DNA of 9,850 nt from an uncultured Solobacterium sp. (GCA_937910655.1 CALEMV010000216.1:1-9850); one strand, 5' to 3'; positions 1-6,283 are shown, counted from the first letter of the stretch. Numbers and translations: made by a program. The notes: a model not told the origin generated them from the sequence alone.

Positions 1-410
1 GGTTTTTCAACTGTATTATCAGTCGGGATTGTCTTCTCCTCAATCATCTGTGTGACATGACGATCAACTGCACCAAAAGAGCTCTGCAAGTAAATAATAT
101 CATTACTATCATTTTTATTCACAGAAACCGTTAGTAGTGAGACTTGCTGTGTCATTGTACGTCCATTTTTCTGGTATGTATAAATTCCGTAAACATTGTT
201 ACCCTTGATGATTGTCTGTGTAACCGTACATTCATATTGTGGAAAGTGTTTCTTTAGGACAGACTCAACCAATTTTAATGCATCTTCATCTTTAAAGTCA
301 GTTGTAGAAATCGCAATCTTATCTTCTTTCGCTACGTAGGTTGACTTTTCTTTTTGACAACCTGCCAGTAATACCGAACTCAAACATAAACCAATCATAA
401 ATTTCTTCAT
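1..410 (-). CDS. Putative lipoprotein of unknown function (3' end beyond window)
   Basis: An open frame of 136 codons runs from an ATG at 408-410 off the left edge without a stop, so the C-terminus is missing. The N-terminus is a typical lipoprotein signal: MKK, a hydrophobic stretch, then the lipobox LAGC at residues 15-18, with Cys18 as the expected lipidation site. The mature part starts QKEKSTY and is polar, with no domain I recognise; it includes a KKHFPQYECTVTQ segment and later a QQVSLLTVSVNKND segment that could be beta strands. A GAGG ribosome binding site lies 7 bases before the ATG. By family rules it would be anchored to the outer face of the membrane. It lies downstream of the metallo-hydrolase gene on the same strand with a 57-base gap, so it may be cotranscribed or have a weak promoter of its own. 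Function unknown. Confidence 0.8.
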   Translation of the reverse strand, partial: MKKFMIGLCLSSVLLAGCQKEKSTYVAKEDKIAISTTDFKDEDALKLVESVLKKHFPQYECTVTQTIIKGNNVYGIYTYQKNGRTMTQQVSLLTVSVNKNDSNDIIYLQSSFGAVDRHVTQMIEEKTIPTDNTVEK

Positions 411-467
411 ATTACTACCTCGCTTCTATTCTACACGAAATAACAATAAAACAACTTTGATAAATTC

Positions 468-1073
468 TTAAAAGTAAGAAATCATATAAGGATTGTTACG
501 TACTTCAATTCCTATCGTACTAGCTGGTCCATGTCCTGGATAAATCTGTAAATCATGTGGAAGTGTCTTGAGATACTCTAATGTTTGACGCATCTTTTCA
601 TCGCTACCCGAATATAAATCCGTTCTACCACAACTAGACGCAAATAACGTATCCCCTGTAAACAGAATATTCTTATAGCGAACACAGATACTACCATCCG
701 TATGGCCAGGTGTATGATGAATTTCTAAAGAAAACGCTCCAATCTTAACCTCTTTCACATTTAAATCATGAATAGGCGCATACACAGGTGCACTATAACC
801 ATACTTCCCTGCATTGCTTGGTAATACAAGTGCTAAATCATGATGGTCCATATAAACTGGACAATTGTACACATCACATAAATCATCCACTGCCCCCGTA
901 TGATCAGAATGTCCATGTGTCAAAATAATACCATCAATAACTTCATCCTTACCAACACATTCCATAATCTTTTTATAATATCTTCCTGGATCAACAAAGA
1001 GCACATGACCATTATCATGTAATACATACGAATTCTCTTCAAATTGACCTATTGGTAATATATCTAGTTTCAT
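468..1073 (-). CDS. Metallo-beta-lactamase-fold hydrolase, glyoxalase II-like (YqgX type)
   Basis: A 201-residue single-domain hydrolase of the metallo-beta-lactamase superfamily, probably cytoplasmic. Metal-ligand motifs are complete: THGHSDH at 52-58 (His53, His55, Asp57, His58), TPGHT with His124, GDTLF with Asp141, and PGHG with His181. GRTDL at 149-153 is typical of the small glyoxalase II-like group. The family hydrolyses thioesters such as S-lactoylglutathione or related thiol adducts; the substrate here cannot be told, and a low-GC Bacillota might use another thiol. The length fits the short YqgX-like class, without the C-terminal domain of true glyoxalase II. The start MKLDILPIG matches the usual beginning of the fold, yet no Shine-Dalgarno sequence lies close upstream, unlike all neighbouring genes. 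It follows rpmG by 29 bases with a terminator-like hairpin between them. Confidence 0.9.
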   Translation of the reverse strand: MKLDILPIGQFEENSYVLHDNGHVLFVDPGRYYKKIMECVGKDEVIDGIILTHGHSDHTGAVDDLCDVYNCPVYMDHHDLALVLPSNAGKYGYSAPVYAPIHDLNVKEVKIGAFSLEIHHTPGHTDGSICVRYKNILFTGDTLFASSCGRTDLYSGSDEKMRQTLEYLKTLPHDLQIYPGHGPASTIGIEVRNNPYMISYF

Positions 1074-1082
1074 AATAAATAT

Positions 1083-1108
1083 AAAAAAATAACCAACAAA
1101 GGTTATTT
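1083..1108 (-). terminator. Rho-independent terminator after rpmG
   Basis: Read on the minus strand, an 8-bp stem (1101-1108 with 1087-1094, core AATAACC/GGTTATT) with a 6-base loop is followed by a run of T. The rpmG stop codon (1103-1105) lies inside the stem. The stem is AT-rich, so termination may be partial, which would let the hydrolase gene just downstream be expressed by read-through. Confidence 0.7.
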
Positions 1109-1255
1109 CTTCTCCTTATGCAATGTCATTTTGCGTAAACGTGGACAGTACTTCTTAACTTCCAACTTTTCTGGGTGCTTACGCTTATTTCTTGTAGTGA
1201 TATAGTTTTCTTCACCACTTTCTGTGCATACCAAGATTACATTCTCTCTTGCCAT
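1103..1255 (-). CDS. rpmG: 50S ribosomal protein L33
   Basis: A 50-residue protein matching bacterial L33 along its whole length, including NYITTRNKR at 17-25, [13 protein letters not shown] at 34-46 and a lysine-rich end. The open frame extends 16 codons further upstream, but the start at 1253-1255 is preferred: it gives the normal family length and is preceded by a strong AGGAGG 10 bases upstream, while the extension overlaps the promoter. L33 sits on the large subunit near the E site. Zinc-binding forms carry CxxC pairs. Here Cys10 is present but the next position is Ser13 (CTES instead of CTEC), and the second pair is reduced to Cys37, so it looks zinc-independent. It has its own promoter and terminator, so it is probably a mainly monocistronic unit. 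A second rpmG paralogue elsewhere in the genome is possible. Confidence 0.95.
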   Translation of the reverse strand: MARENVILVCTESGEENYITTRNKRKHPEKLEVKKYCPRLRKMTLHKEKK

Positions 1256-1287
1256 TGTTAATAATCCTCCTAAGATTTTGCATGATG

Positions 1288-1316
1288 AGTATATCATATT
1301 CATAAATCAATTCCAA
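1288..1316 (-). promoter_or_regulatory. Sigma-A-type promoter of rpmG
   Basis: On the minus strand, a -35 TTGGAA (1311-1316) is followed after exactly 17 bases by -10 TATACT (1288-1293), with an extended -10 TG one base upstream of the hexamer. It is well placed, giving a leader of roughly 25 bases before the start at 1255, and it supports the shorter rpmG start. Confidence 0.75.
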
Positions 1317-1345
1317 GTGCTTTATGATTTTATAAGATGAAAAAC

Positions 1346-1374
1346 TCGATAAAATTTTATAATCGTGGGATAAT
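1346..1374 (+). promoter_or_regulatory. Probable ispG promoter with adjacent palindrome
   Basis: TCGATA (1346-1351), 17 bases and GATAAT (1369-1374), with an extended TG motif at 1366-1367, form the best promoter. An alternative -10, TATAAT at 1358-1363, has no good -35. A perfect 12-bp palindrome, ATAAAATTTTAT (1349-1360), lies in the spacer and could be an operator or simply AT-rich sequence. The octamer TTTTATAA occurs twice (1328-1335 and 1355-1362). The promoter choice is uncertain. Confidence 0.45.
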
Positions 1375-1398
1375 AGTACTCATAAAGGAGACGAAATA

Positions 1399-2472
1399 AT
1401 GAAACGTACTGAAACACGTGCTTTATTTGTAGGAAATGTCCAGATTGGTGGCCAAAACAAATGTGTCTTACAATCTATGACAAACGTTCCTGCAAAGGAT
1501 GTAGAGCGCTCAGTCGCGCAAATCAACGAACTAGCCGCAAATGGCTGTGAACTTGTCAGAACAGCAGTATTAGATGAAGAAGATGCTCGTGCTATTCCAG
1601 CAATTAAAGCCCGTATCAACATTCCTTTAATCGCAGATATACACTTTAATTACCTACTTGCCCTCATCTGTTTAGATGGAGGTATTGATGCGATTCGTAT
1701 TAATCCTGGTAATATTGGCTCTCGTAAGAATACAGAAGCTGTCGTTGCCAAATGTAAAGAGAAACATGTACCAATTCGTATTGGTATTAACGCTGGTTCT
1801 TTAGAAAGAGAACTCTTAGAGAAATATGGTGGTCCATGTGCAGAGGCTCTTGTCGAAAGTGCGAAACGTCATGTTGATATTCTTGAGAGTATGGATTTCT
1901 ATGATATCTGTCTCTCATTCAAATCTTCAAATGTAGAACTTACGATTGATGCGTATGAACTTGCCGCAAAAACGTTTAACTACCCTCTTCATTTAGGTGT
2001 TACAGAAGCTGGTGGATTTGCAGATTCTGCTGTAAAATCTTCTGCCGCATTAGGTGTGCTCTTACATGAAGGAATTGGTGATACAATTCGTATCTCTGTA
2101 TCCGGTCCTCCAAAAGATGAATTGATTATCGGAAAAGCATTACTACGTAGTTTCCGGTTAATTGAAGATGTACCCGATTTAGTCGCATGTCCTACATGCG
2201 GAAGAATCCAGTATGATATGATTCCACTTGTCAAAGAGATGGAGGATTATCTCCACAGTATCAAAGCGAATATCACGGTCGCAGTTATGGGCTGTCCTGT
2301 CAATGGTATGCAAGAAGCTAGCCGTGCCGATATTGGTATTGCGGGTGGTTCAAAATCCGGTATTCTCTTCCGTAAAGGAAAAGTAATCCGCACTGTTCCA
2401 CAAGCAGAAATCAAACAAGCATTGATTGAAGAAATCGAAAAGATTATAGAAGAACAGAGAAGCCAAAAATAG
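1399..2472 (+). CDS. ispG: 4-hydroxy-3-methylbut-2-enyl diphosphate synthase
   Basis: A 357-residue IspG (GcpE), of normal bacterial length, for the sixth step of the MEP pathway: reductive conversion of methylerythritol cyclodiphosphate to HMBPP in the cytosol. The N-terminal TIM-barrel part shows VLQSMTNV (23-30), ADIHFN (79-84) and IRINPGNIG (99-107). The C-terminal part carries the [4Fe-4S] ligands CPTC (Cys264, Cys267), Cys299 in GCPVNG, and Glu306. The usual NGPGEA stretch reads NGMQEA here, so the Pro-Gly before the ligand glutamate is replaced by Met-Gln while the glutamate remains. An AAGGAG site lies 8 bases before the ATG. The gene is transcribed alone, divergent from rpmG, and ends in a strong terminator. 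IspH, the next enzyme of the pathway, is encoded about 5 kb away in this same window. Confidence 0.97.
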   Translation: MKRTETRALFVGNVQIGGQNKCVLQSMTNVPAKDVERSVAQINELAANGCELVRTAVLDEEDARAIPAIKARINIPLIADIHFNYLLALICLDGGIDAIRINPGNIGSRKNTEAVVAKCKEKHVPIRIGINAGSLERELLEKYGGPCAEALVESAKRHVDILESMDFYDICLSFKSSNVELTIDAYELAAKTFNYPLHLGVTEAGGFADSAVKSSAALGVLLHEGIGDTIRISVSGPPKDELIIGKALLRSFRLIEDVPDLVACPTCGRIQYDMIPLVKEMEDYLHSIKANITVAVMGCPVNGMQEASRADIGIAGGSKSGILFRKGKVIRTVPQAEIKQALIEEIEKIIEEQRSQK

Positions 2473-2485
2473 CTTCTCTGTTTTT
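2454..2485 (+). terminator. Rho-independent terminator of ispG
   Basis: A 10-bp perfect stem (2454-2463 with 2472-2481, ACAGAGAAGC/GCTTCTCTGT) with an 8-base loop is followed by TTTTT. The left arm lies inside the last ispG codons and the stop is in the loop region. It may also help end transcription of the convergent phosphatase gene on the minus strand, though the T-tract there is poor. Confidence 0.85.
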
Positions 2486-2487
2486 AC

Positions 2488-3117
2488 TTATTTCTTTTGA
2501 AATACGATTGGATCAGTCATCTTGATATAAACAACCAAGTATCCAAGCGAAAACAAGAATCCTGCAAATACATCAGATGTATAATGAACACCTAAATAAA
2601 TACGACTCATACCAATAATGAGAATCAATAGACCAAAACCTGTCATCAAAGTCCAACGTAATTTCGTATTTCTAACATTTTTGTGAATCAAATAGATTAG
2701 ATATCCATAGAATGCCATACTAACCATAGAATGGCCCGATGGAAAACTATACCCCGTTTCTGTAATCAAACGAAATCCAGTAGGACGAGCACGACGTACG
2801 ATTAATTTTAATATGTTATTTAATAGTGCAATCAACACCAAGTTTGATACGACACTGACAGCGATTCTTTTATTTGTAATGAGAACTAATGAAGCAATAG
2901 CCCAAACAATCATCAAGATAGTACCACCAAACTGTGTAATGACTTTTAAAATTGGTGTTAAGCTATATGATATAAAATGCTTTGTTATAAAATTATAGAC
3001 AGAAGTATCAATCGGTAATACATGACTACCCCATACTGCTTGCATCAAATATACGAAAATACTGATACAAATCAGCACAATAACCCATTTTATATTTTTC
3101 TTTTGAAAAACTTGCAT
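2488..3117 (-). CDS. PAP2-family membrane phosphatase
   Basis: A 209-residue integral membrane phosphatase of the type 2 phosphatidic acid phosphatase family. The three-part active site is complete: K104-x6-R111-P112, PSGH at 126-129, and S171-R172-x5-H178-x3-D182; His129 and His178 should be the catalytic pair. About five to six hydrophobic segments are visible (near 10-29, 63-82, 86-104, 131-146, 156-175 and 181-199). Family members dephosphorylate lipid phosphates such as undecaprenyl diphosphate (BcrC/YbjG type), phosphatidic acid or phosphatidylglycerol phosphate; the substrate cannot be set from sequence alone. Recycling of undecaprenyl diphosphate is an attractive guess given the isoprenoid and MurJ-type genes nearby. 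AAGGAG lies 6 bases before the ATG. It follows asnB by 37 bases on the same strand, with a strong hairpin between, so it may be expressed by partial read-through. Confidence 0.93.
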   Translation of the reverse strand: MQVFQKKNIKWVIVLICISIFVYLMQAVWGSHVLPIDTSVYNFITKHFISYSLTPILKVITQFGGTILMIVWAIASLVLITNKRIAVSVVSNLVLIALLNNILKLIVRRARPTGFRLITETGYSFPSGHSMVSMAFYGYLIYLIHKNVRNTKLRWTLMTGFGLLILIIGMSRIYLGVHYTSDVFAGFLFSLGYLVVYIKMTDPIVFQKK

Positions 3118-3129
3118 GCATATCTCCTT

Positions 3130-3156
3130 TTAAAAATCGACGCATATGCGTCGATT
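3130..3156 (-). terminator. Terminator or attenuator between asnB and the PAP2 gene
   Basis: A perfect 22-bp palindrome (3135-3156, arms AATCGACGC/GCGTCGATT) overlaps the asnB stop at 3155-3157. On the minus strand it is followed by a short T run and then directly by the phosphatase ribosome binding site (3124-3129). No promoter was found between the hairpin and the phosphatase start, so it probably lowers downstream expression rather than abolishing it. Confidence 0.75.
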
Positions 3157-5026
3157 AAGCAACTTGAGGTTTGTTGCCACCTTGGATGAAGTATACATCA
3201 TACCAAGTAATAAATGTATAGAGTGTCCAAATCTTGCGACGAGCATCTACCTTGCCTTGGAAGTTATCATCTAATAGTTGTAACACTGCCTTTTGGTCAA
3301 AGAATTCACCAACGAAATCCTTTGATAATTCGGCACGTACAATCTGATAGAACTTCTCTGTACGTAACCAGTCCTTAATTGGAACCGGGAAACCAAGCTT
3401 AGGACGTGCAGCCCACTCCTTAGGAATATGACGGAACGCAGCTTGACGGAAAGCATACTTCGTATTGTGCTCATTGAATAAATACTTTGTAGGAATTACC
3501 TGTGCACATTCCATCATCTTCTTGTCAAGTAATGGAACACGTAATTCAAGGGAATGTGCCATAGACATCTTATCAGCCTTCAACAAGATATCTCCGGGCA
3601 TCCATTGGTGCATATCTAAGTACTGCATCTTCTTGATTTCAGATAAGTTCTTAACTTTAGCATACTTATCCATCACGATATCTTTCACAGATGGTGACTT
3701 ACGATATTCCGGTTTTACAATCGCGGAAGCTTCCTCTTCCGTAAACACAAGTGCCTGCCCAATAAAGTATTCTTCAGCTGGTTGAACAGCCTTTAATAAA
3801 TGTAACCTACCTGGAAAGTTAGGCAACTTCTTTAAGTACTCAGATAACTTATGACGCTTACTTTGAGATAACTTCTTTAGAGCTTCACCAAGTTTACGCA
3901 CCGTCATAGAGTTAGAATGCCAACCATAATCAATATAACCAGCAAATAACTCATCGGCACCTTCTCCACTCATAACAACCTTCACATCACGAGCAGCAAG
4001 TTCTGATAAGAAGAACAGTGGAACTACTGATGGGTTGGAATCTGGTTCATCTAAGTAATATTGAATCTGTGGGAAGTATTGGAACGCTTCCTCACCAGTT
4101 AATGTACGTGATGTGTTGTGTAATCCTAAGATATCTGTTAAAGCTTTTGCTTCTGTCGATTCATTATAAGAAGATCCAAAACCAACAGAATAAGTCTTTG
4201 CTGGTTTTAAGATAGACGCAACTAAACTGGAGTCTACACCAGATGATAAGAAGGAACCAACTTCTACATCCGCAATCTTATGTGTTGCGACAGATTCCTG
4301 TACTGTTTCATCAATGAAATTTACAGCCTCTTCTAGGGTCATATCCTTCTCTTCTTGATGCAAGTCCCAATACTGTTGAATATCTAACTTACCATCTTTC
4401 AAGATGAAATAATGTCCTTCTGGTAAACGATATACATTCTTAAAGAAACACTCTTTAGTTGCTGGATATTGGAATGTTAAATATGGTTTTAAAGCCTCTT
4501 TATTTAATTCCTTTTTAAAGGATGGATGGTGTAAGAAAGACTTGATTTCAGAACCATACATAAATACTTCATCTGTATTATAGTAATAGAATGGCTTAAT
4601 TCCAAAGTGGTCACGTGCACCAAACAATTCCTTCTTTTCTGTATCCCAGATAACAAAGGCAAACATACCGCGTAACTTCTGTAAAAGTGCTACACCGTAC
4701 TCTTGGTAACCATGAATTAATACCTCTGAGTCTGTATTTGTCTTAAAATGATAACCCTTTTCAACTAGTTCCTTACGGATCGATTGATAGTTATAGATTT
4801 CACCATTAAATGTTAAAACCTTTGTCTTTTCTTCGTTGTATAAAGGTTGACTACCACCTTCTAAGTCGATGATACTCAAACGACGAAAGCCTAAAGCCGC
4901 ATCATCATCAATATATTGACCAGCGCTATTTGGACCACGGTGGATAATCGCATCCATCATGTCTTTAATAATCACTGCTTTTTCACTCTGTGTTTTTTTA
5001 TCTACAAATCCTACAATTCCGCACAT
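3155..5026 (-). CDS. asnB: Asparagine synthase (glutamine-hydrolysing)
   Basis: A 623-residue class II glutamine amidotransferase joined to an ATP-dependent synthetase domain, at the usual AsnB length. The N-terminal glutaminase begins MCGIVGF, with Cys2 as nucleophile, and shows FRRLSIID (47-54), NGEIYN (74-79) and TDSE (98-101). The synthetase half carries the PPi-loop SSGVDSS (261-267), SGEGADELFAGY (353-364) and the DKMSMAHSLELRVPLLD stretch (485-501). It makes asparagine from aspartate, glutamine and ATP in the cytosol. B. subtilis AsnB, of similar size, is instead linked to amidation of meso-diaminopimelate in peptidoglycan, so a wall-related role is possible here too. AAGGAG lies 7 bases before the ATG. 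It is the first gene of a minus-strand unit with the PAP2 gene, divergent from the tRNA-Glu gene, and no T-box leader is present. Confidence 0.96.
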   Translation of the reverse strand: MCGIVGFVDKKTQSEKAVIIKDMMDAIIHRGPNSAGQYIDDDAALGFRRLSIIDLEGGSQPLYNEEKTKVLTFNGEIYNYQSIRKELVEKGYHFKTNTDSEVLIHGYQEYGVALLQKLRGMFAFVIWDTEKKELFGARDHFGIKPFYYYNTDEVFMYGSEIKSFLHHPSFKKELNKEALKPYLTFQYPATKECFFKNVYRLPEGHYFILKDGKLDIQQYWDLHQEEKDMTLEEAVNFIDETVQESVATHKIADVEVGSFLSSGVDSSLVASILKPAKTYSVGFGSSYNESTEAKALTDILGLHNTSRTLTGEEAFQYFPQIQYYLDEPDSNPSVVPLFFLSELAARDVKVVMSGEGADELFAGYIDYGWHSNSMTVRKLGEALKKLSQSKRHKLSEYLKKLPNFPGRLHLLKAVQPAEEYFIGQALVFTEEEASAIVKPEYRKSPSVKDIVMDKYAKVKNLSEIKKMQYLDMHQWMPGDILLKADKMSMAHSLELRVPLLDKKMMECAQVIPTKYLFNEHNTKYAFRQAAFRHIPKEWAARPKLGFPVPIKDWLRTEKFYQIVRAELSKDFVGEFFDQKAVLQLLDDNFQGKVDARRKIWTLYTFITWYDVYFIQGGNKPQVA

Positions 5027-5063
5027 AGAATCACTCCTTTAAACAATGTTATTTGCACTAGTT

Positions 5064-5102
5064 AGTATATCATATATATCTACTGTTTACTCGCTCCTTC
5101 AA
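5064..5102 (-). promoter_or_regulatory. Candidate asnB promoter region
   Basis: Two overlapping possibilities are seen on the minus strand. One is an extended -10, TGATATACT (5064-5072), with no good -35. The other is TTGAAG (5097-5102), an 18-base spacer and TATATA (5073-5078). Either gives a short leader of roughly 30 to 45 bases, too short for a T-box or riboswitch. Confidence 0.5.
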
Positions 5103-5126
5103 ACATGCATTTTTCAAAACTTTTTA

Positions 5127-5155
5127 TTGAAGTATCGATTCTCATTTAGTATAAT
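5127..5155 (+). promoter_or_regulatory. Sigma-A promoter of the tRNA-Glu gene
   Basis: TTGAAG (5127-5132), a 17-base spacer and a perfect TATAAT (5150-5155) lie just upstream of the tRNA, giving a 5' leader of roughly 15 bases. This is the best consensus promoter in the window, as expected for a stable RNA gene. Confidence 0.85.
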
Positions 5156-5176
5156 CTATTAGCAAGCTTCAATAAC

Positions 5177-5250
5177 GGCGCGTTGGTGAAGCGGCTTAAC
5201 ACACCGCCCTCTCAAGGCGGCATTCACGGGTTCGAATCCCGTACGCGTCA
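5177..5250 (+). tRNA. tRNA-Glu, anticodon CUC
   Basis: A 74-base cloverleaf. Acceptor stem: GGCGCGT with ACGCGTC (one G-T wobble). D-arm: GTG/CAC with an AAGCGGCTTAA loop. Anticodon stem: CCGCC/GGCGG around the loop CTCTCAA. Variable region: 5 bases. T-arm: ACGGG-TTCGAAT-CCCGT. The discriminator is A, and the 3' CCA is not encoded (the genome reads CTG), so it would be added after transcription. The anticodon CTC at 5211-5213 decodes GAG. The overall sequence resembles bacterial tRNA-Glu(UUC) with a changed first anticodon base. It is a single-gene unit with its own promoter and terminator. Confidence 0.93.
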
Positions 5251-5255
5251 CTGCT

Positions 5256-5278
5256 AAATCGACTTCGGTCGATTTTTT
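5256..5278 (+). terminator. Terminator of the tRNA-Glu gene
   Basis: An 8-bp stem AAATCGAC/GTCGATTT (5256-5263 with 5268-5275) closes a TTCG tetraloop with a C-G closing pair, the very stable cUUCGg form, and runs into TTTTTT. It starts 5 bases after the mature tRNA end. Confidence 0.9.
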
Positions 5279-5286
5279 ATTTTAGT

Positions 5287-5313
5287 TAAAAAAGAACAGT
5301 TATACTGTTCTTT
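5287..5313 (-). terminator. Terminator of the sdpR-sdpI-like operon
   Basis: A 10-bp perfect stem (5304-5313 with 5291-5300, AAAGAACAGT/ACTGTTCTTT) with a 3-base loop is followed on the minus strand by a run of six T. It lies 12 bases after the stop of the SdpI-like gene and back to back with the convergent tRNA terminator. Confidence 0.85.
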
Positions 5314-5325
5314 ACAAGCTGTATT

Positions 5326-5973
5326 CTAGCAATCTGCTTTATAGCTATAGATAATATCAATACCTAATTTTAAGAATGTGATGAAGAGCACTGCGATAAT
5401 CAATGTAGTATTATTGAAAAGAAAACTAATTACCACAATGACAAATCCCGCAATAATACCTGTAAGACCTGAAAATCTTTGACACTTTTTCCAAATCTCA
5501 TCATTCTTCATCGTCTGTTTTGTACGAAAGCCTAGAATACTATTCCGTTTAACTTTAGGCATAATATTACTGATTACAATCAAGAATATTCCCATAATGA
5601 TAAACACAATTTGTATAAATGTAAATTGCGCAAACTCTAATTTCTCAAGCTGATGTAGACTCGAATAAATCATAAATCCACTAAGCATATTGAAGATTAA
5701 TAGAACACAGTTACTAATGAACAAGCTACTCTTCTCGTTATTATTTCCTAGCGGCTCTTGTTTCTGTGCAATCTTACCCATAGCTAATGAAAAGAAACCA
5801 AACGCAATCGTTATAACTGGTAATATCAATATCTCATATTTACTACCCCAGCGATCAACCACATTTTGGATATTATAGTGAGCTGGTATTACATCAGGTA
5901 AAAACTGTAATGCAATCAGACTAGCAACTAGAGGCAAAAACATCAGTACATAAAATAGTTTTTTATTCTTCAT
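5326..5973 (-). CDS. SdpI-like integral membrane protein (immunity/sensor family)
   Basis: A 215-residue membrane protein of the SdpI family. About six membrane segments are visible (near 6-26, 48-66, 84-104, 117-138, 170-186 and 190-210). The first loop holds the DUF1648 motif IPAHYNIQNVVDRWGSK (29-45). The fourth cytoplasmic-type loop has the family signature around NSILGFRTKQTMKNDEIWKK (144-163). In B. subtilis, SdpI (about 207 residues) protects against the SdpC killing factor and, when bound to toxin, captures the repressor SdpR at the membrane. Here it follows an SdpR-like gene with an 11-base overlap, so the two are translationally coupled; AAGGGAG, 6 bases before the ATG, lies inside the upstream gene. 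No SdpC-like toxin gene is seen nearby, so its ligand is unknown; it could be immunity to toxins of neighbouring cells or envelope stress sensing. Confidence 0.88.
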   Translation of the reverse strand: MKNKKLFYVLMFLPLVASLIALQFLPDVIPAHYNIQNVVDRWGSKYEILILPVITIAFGFFSLAMGKIAQKQEPLGNNNEKSSLFISNCVLLIFNMLSGFMIYSSLHQLEKLEFAQFTFIQIVFIIMGIFLIVISNIMPKVKRNSILGFRTKQTMKNDEIWKKCQRFSGLTGIIAGFVIVVISFLFNNTTLIIAVLFITFLKLGIDIIYSYKADC

Positions 5974-6238
5974 TCTTTTCTCCCTTCAAATCAGATATCC
6001 ACATCAGTGCTTCATCCAAAATAGATAAGTTTAATTCATAGTAGATAAAATTTTTGTACTTTGTTTCGTAAATTAAATCGGCTTTTTTGAGCTTTGCTAG
6101 ATGATACGATAACGCTTGTGGAGACATCCCTAATTGTTCAGCTAAATCTCCAGAACTGATTTTTCCTTCTTTCAATTTCATCAAGATATTCCTTCGTTTA
6201 TCATCCGCAAGAGCTGTTAAGATATCTTTGATTGCCAT
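5963..6238 (-). CDS. ArsR-family transcriptional repressor, SdpR-like
   Basis: A 91-residue winged-helix protein. Residues 1-26 form the N-terminal dimer helices (ADDKRRNILMKL). Residues 27-56 make the helix-turn-helix, with recognition helix SPQALSYHLAKLK (39-51), followed by the wing YKNFIYYEL (61-69) and a C-terminal helix. There are no cysteines and no ELCVCDL-type metal site, so it is not a metal sensor; the sequence instead resembles SdpR of B. subtilis in length, motif order and the FIYY wing. GAGGTG lies 5 bases before the ATG. The stop overlaps the start of the SdpI-like gene by 11 bases, the same order as sdpR-sdpI. Upstream, two 24-bp dyads flank its promoter and are the likely autoregulatory operators. 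Expected behaviour: represses its own operon until SdpI captures it at the membrane. Confidence 0.9.
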   Translation of the reverse strand: MAIKDILTALADDKRRNILMKLKEGKISSGDLAEQLGMSPQALSYHLAKLKKADLIYETKYKNFIYYELNLSILDEALMWISDLKGEKNEE

Positions 6239-6249
6239 TCCATCACCTC

Positions 6250-6283
6250 ACAATCTATTTAAGTATTTCTTTAAATAGATTGT
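6250..6283. promoter_or_regulatory. Operator-like dyad O1 (proximal)
   Basis: Perfect 13-bp arms, ACAATCTATTTAA (6250-6262) and TTAAATAGATTGT (6271-6283), are separated by 8 bases. The core CTATTTAA-N8-TTAAATAG spans 6255-6278. It overlaps the -10 at its outer edge and covers the expected transcription start, ending next to the ribosome binding site. A bound ArsR dimer here would block initiation. As RNA it would be a leader hairpin only if transcription began upstream of it, which the promoter position argues against. Confidence 0.75.

Noticed and set aside
411..467. Promoter for the lipoprotein gene (TTGTTT with TAGAAT, minus strand)
   Set aside because: The spacer is only 15 bases and both boxes are poor matches.
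465..480. Terminator for the metallo-hydrolase gene
   Set aside because: The 6-bp TTCTTA/TAAGAA hairpin overlaps the stop but is AT-rich and lacks a proper T run, so it is too weak to call.
1256..1303. Extended N-terminus for L33 (16 extra residues)
   Set aside because: The extension overlaps the rpmG promoter and lacks a ribosome binding site, while the inner ATG has AGGAGG and gives the family length.
1380..1622. Antisense open frame inside ispG, and similar open frames opposite or inside ispG, asnB, the helicase and ispH
   Set aside because: They lie within strongly conserved genes, have no ribosome binding sites and no recognisable protein features, so they are frame shadows.
5027..5176. 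T-box or riboswitch leader of asnB
   Set aside because: The leader from either candidate promoter is too short, and no T-box or specifier-like structure is visible.
5263..5330. Small toxin gene (SdpC-like) next to the sdpI-like gene
   Set aside because: This stretch holds only two back-to-back terminators, and no signal-peptide-bearing small frame was found around the operon.
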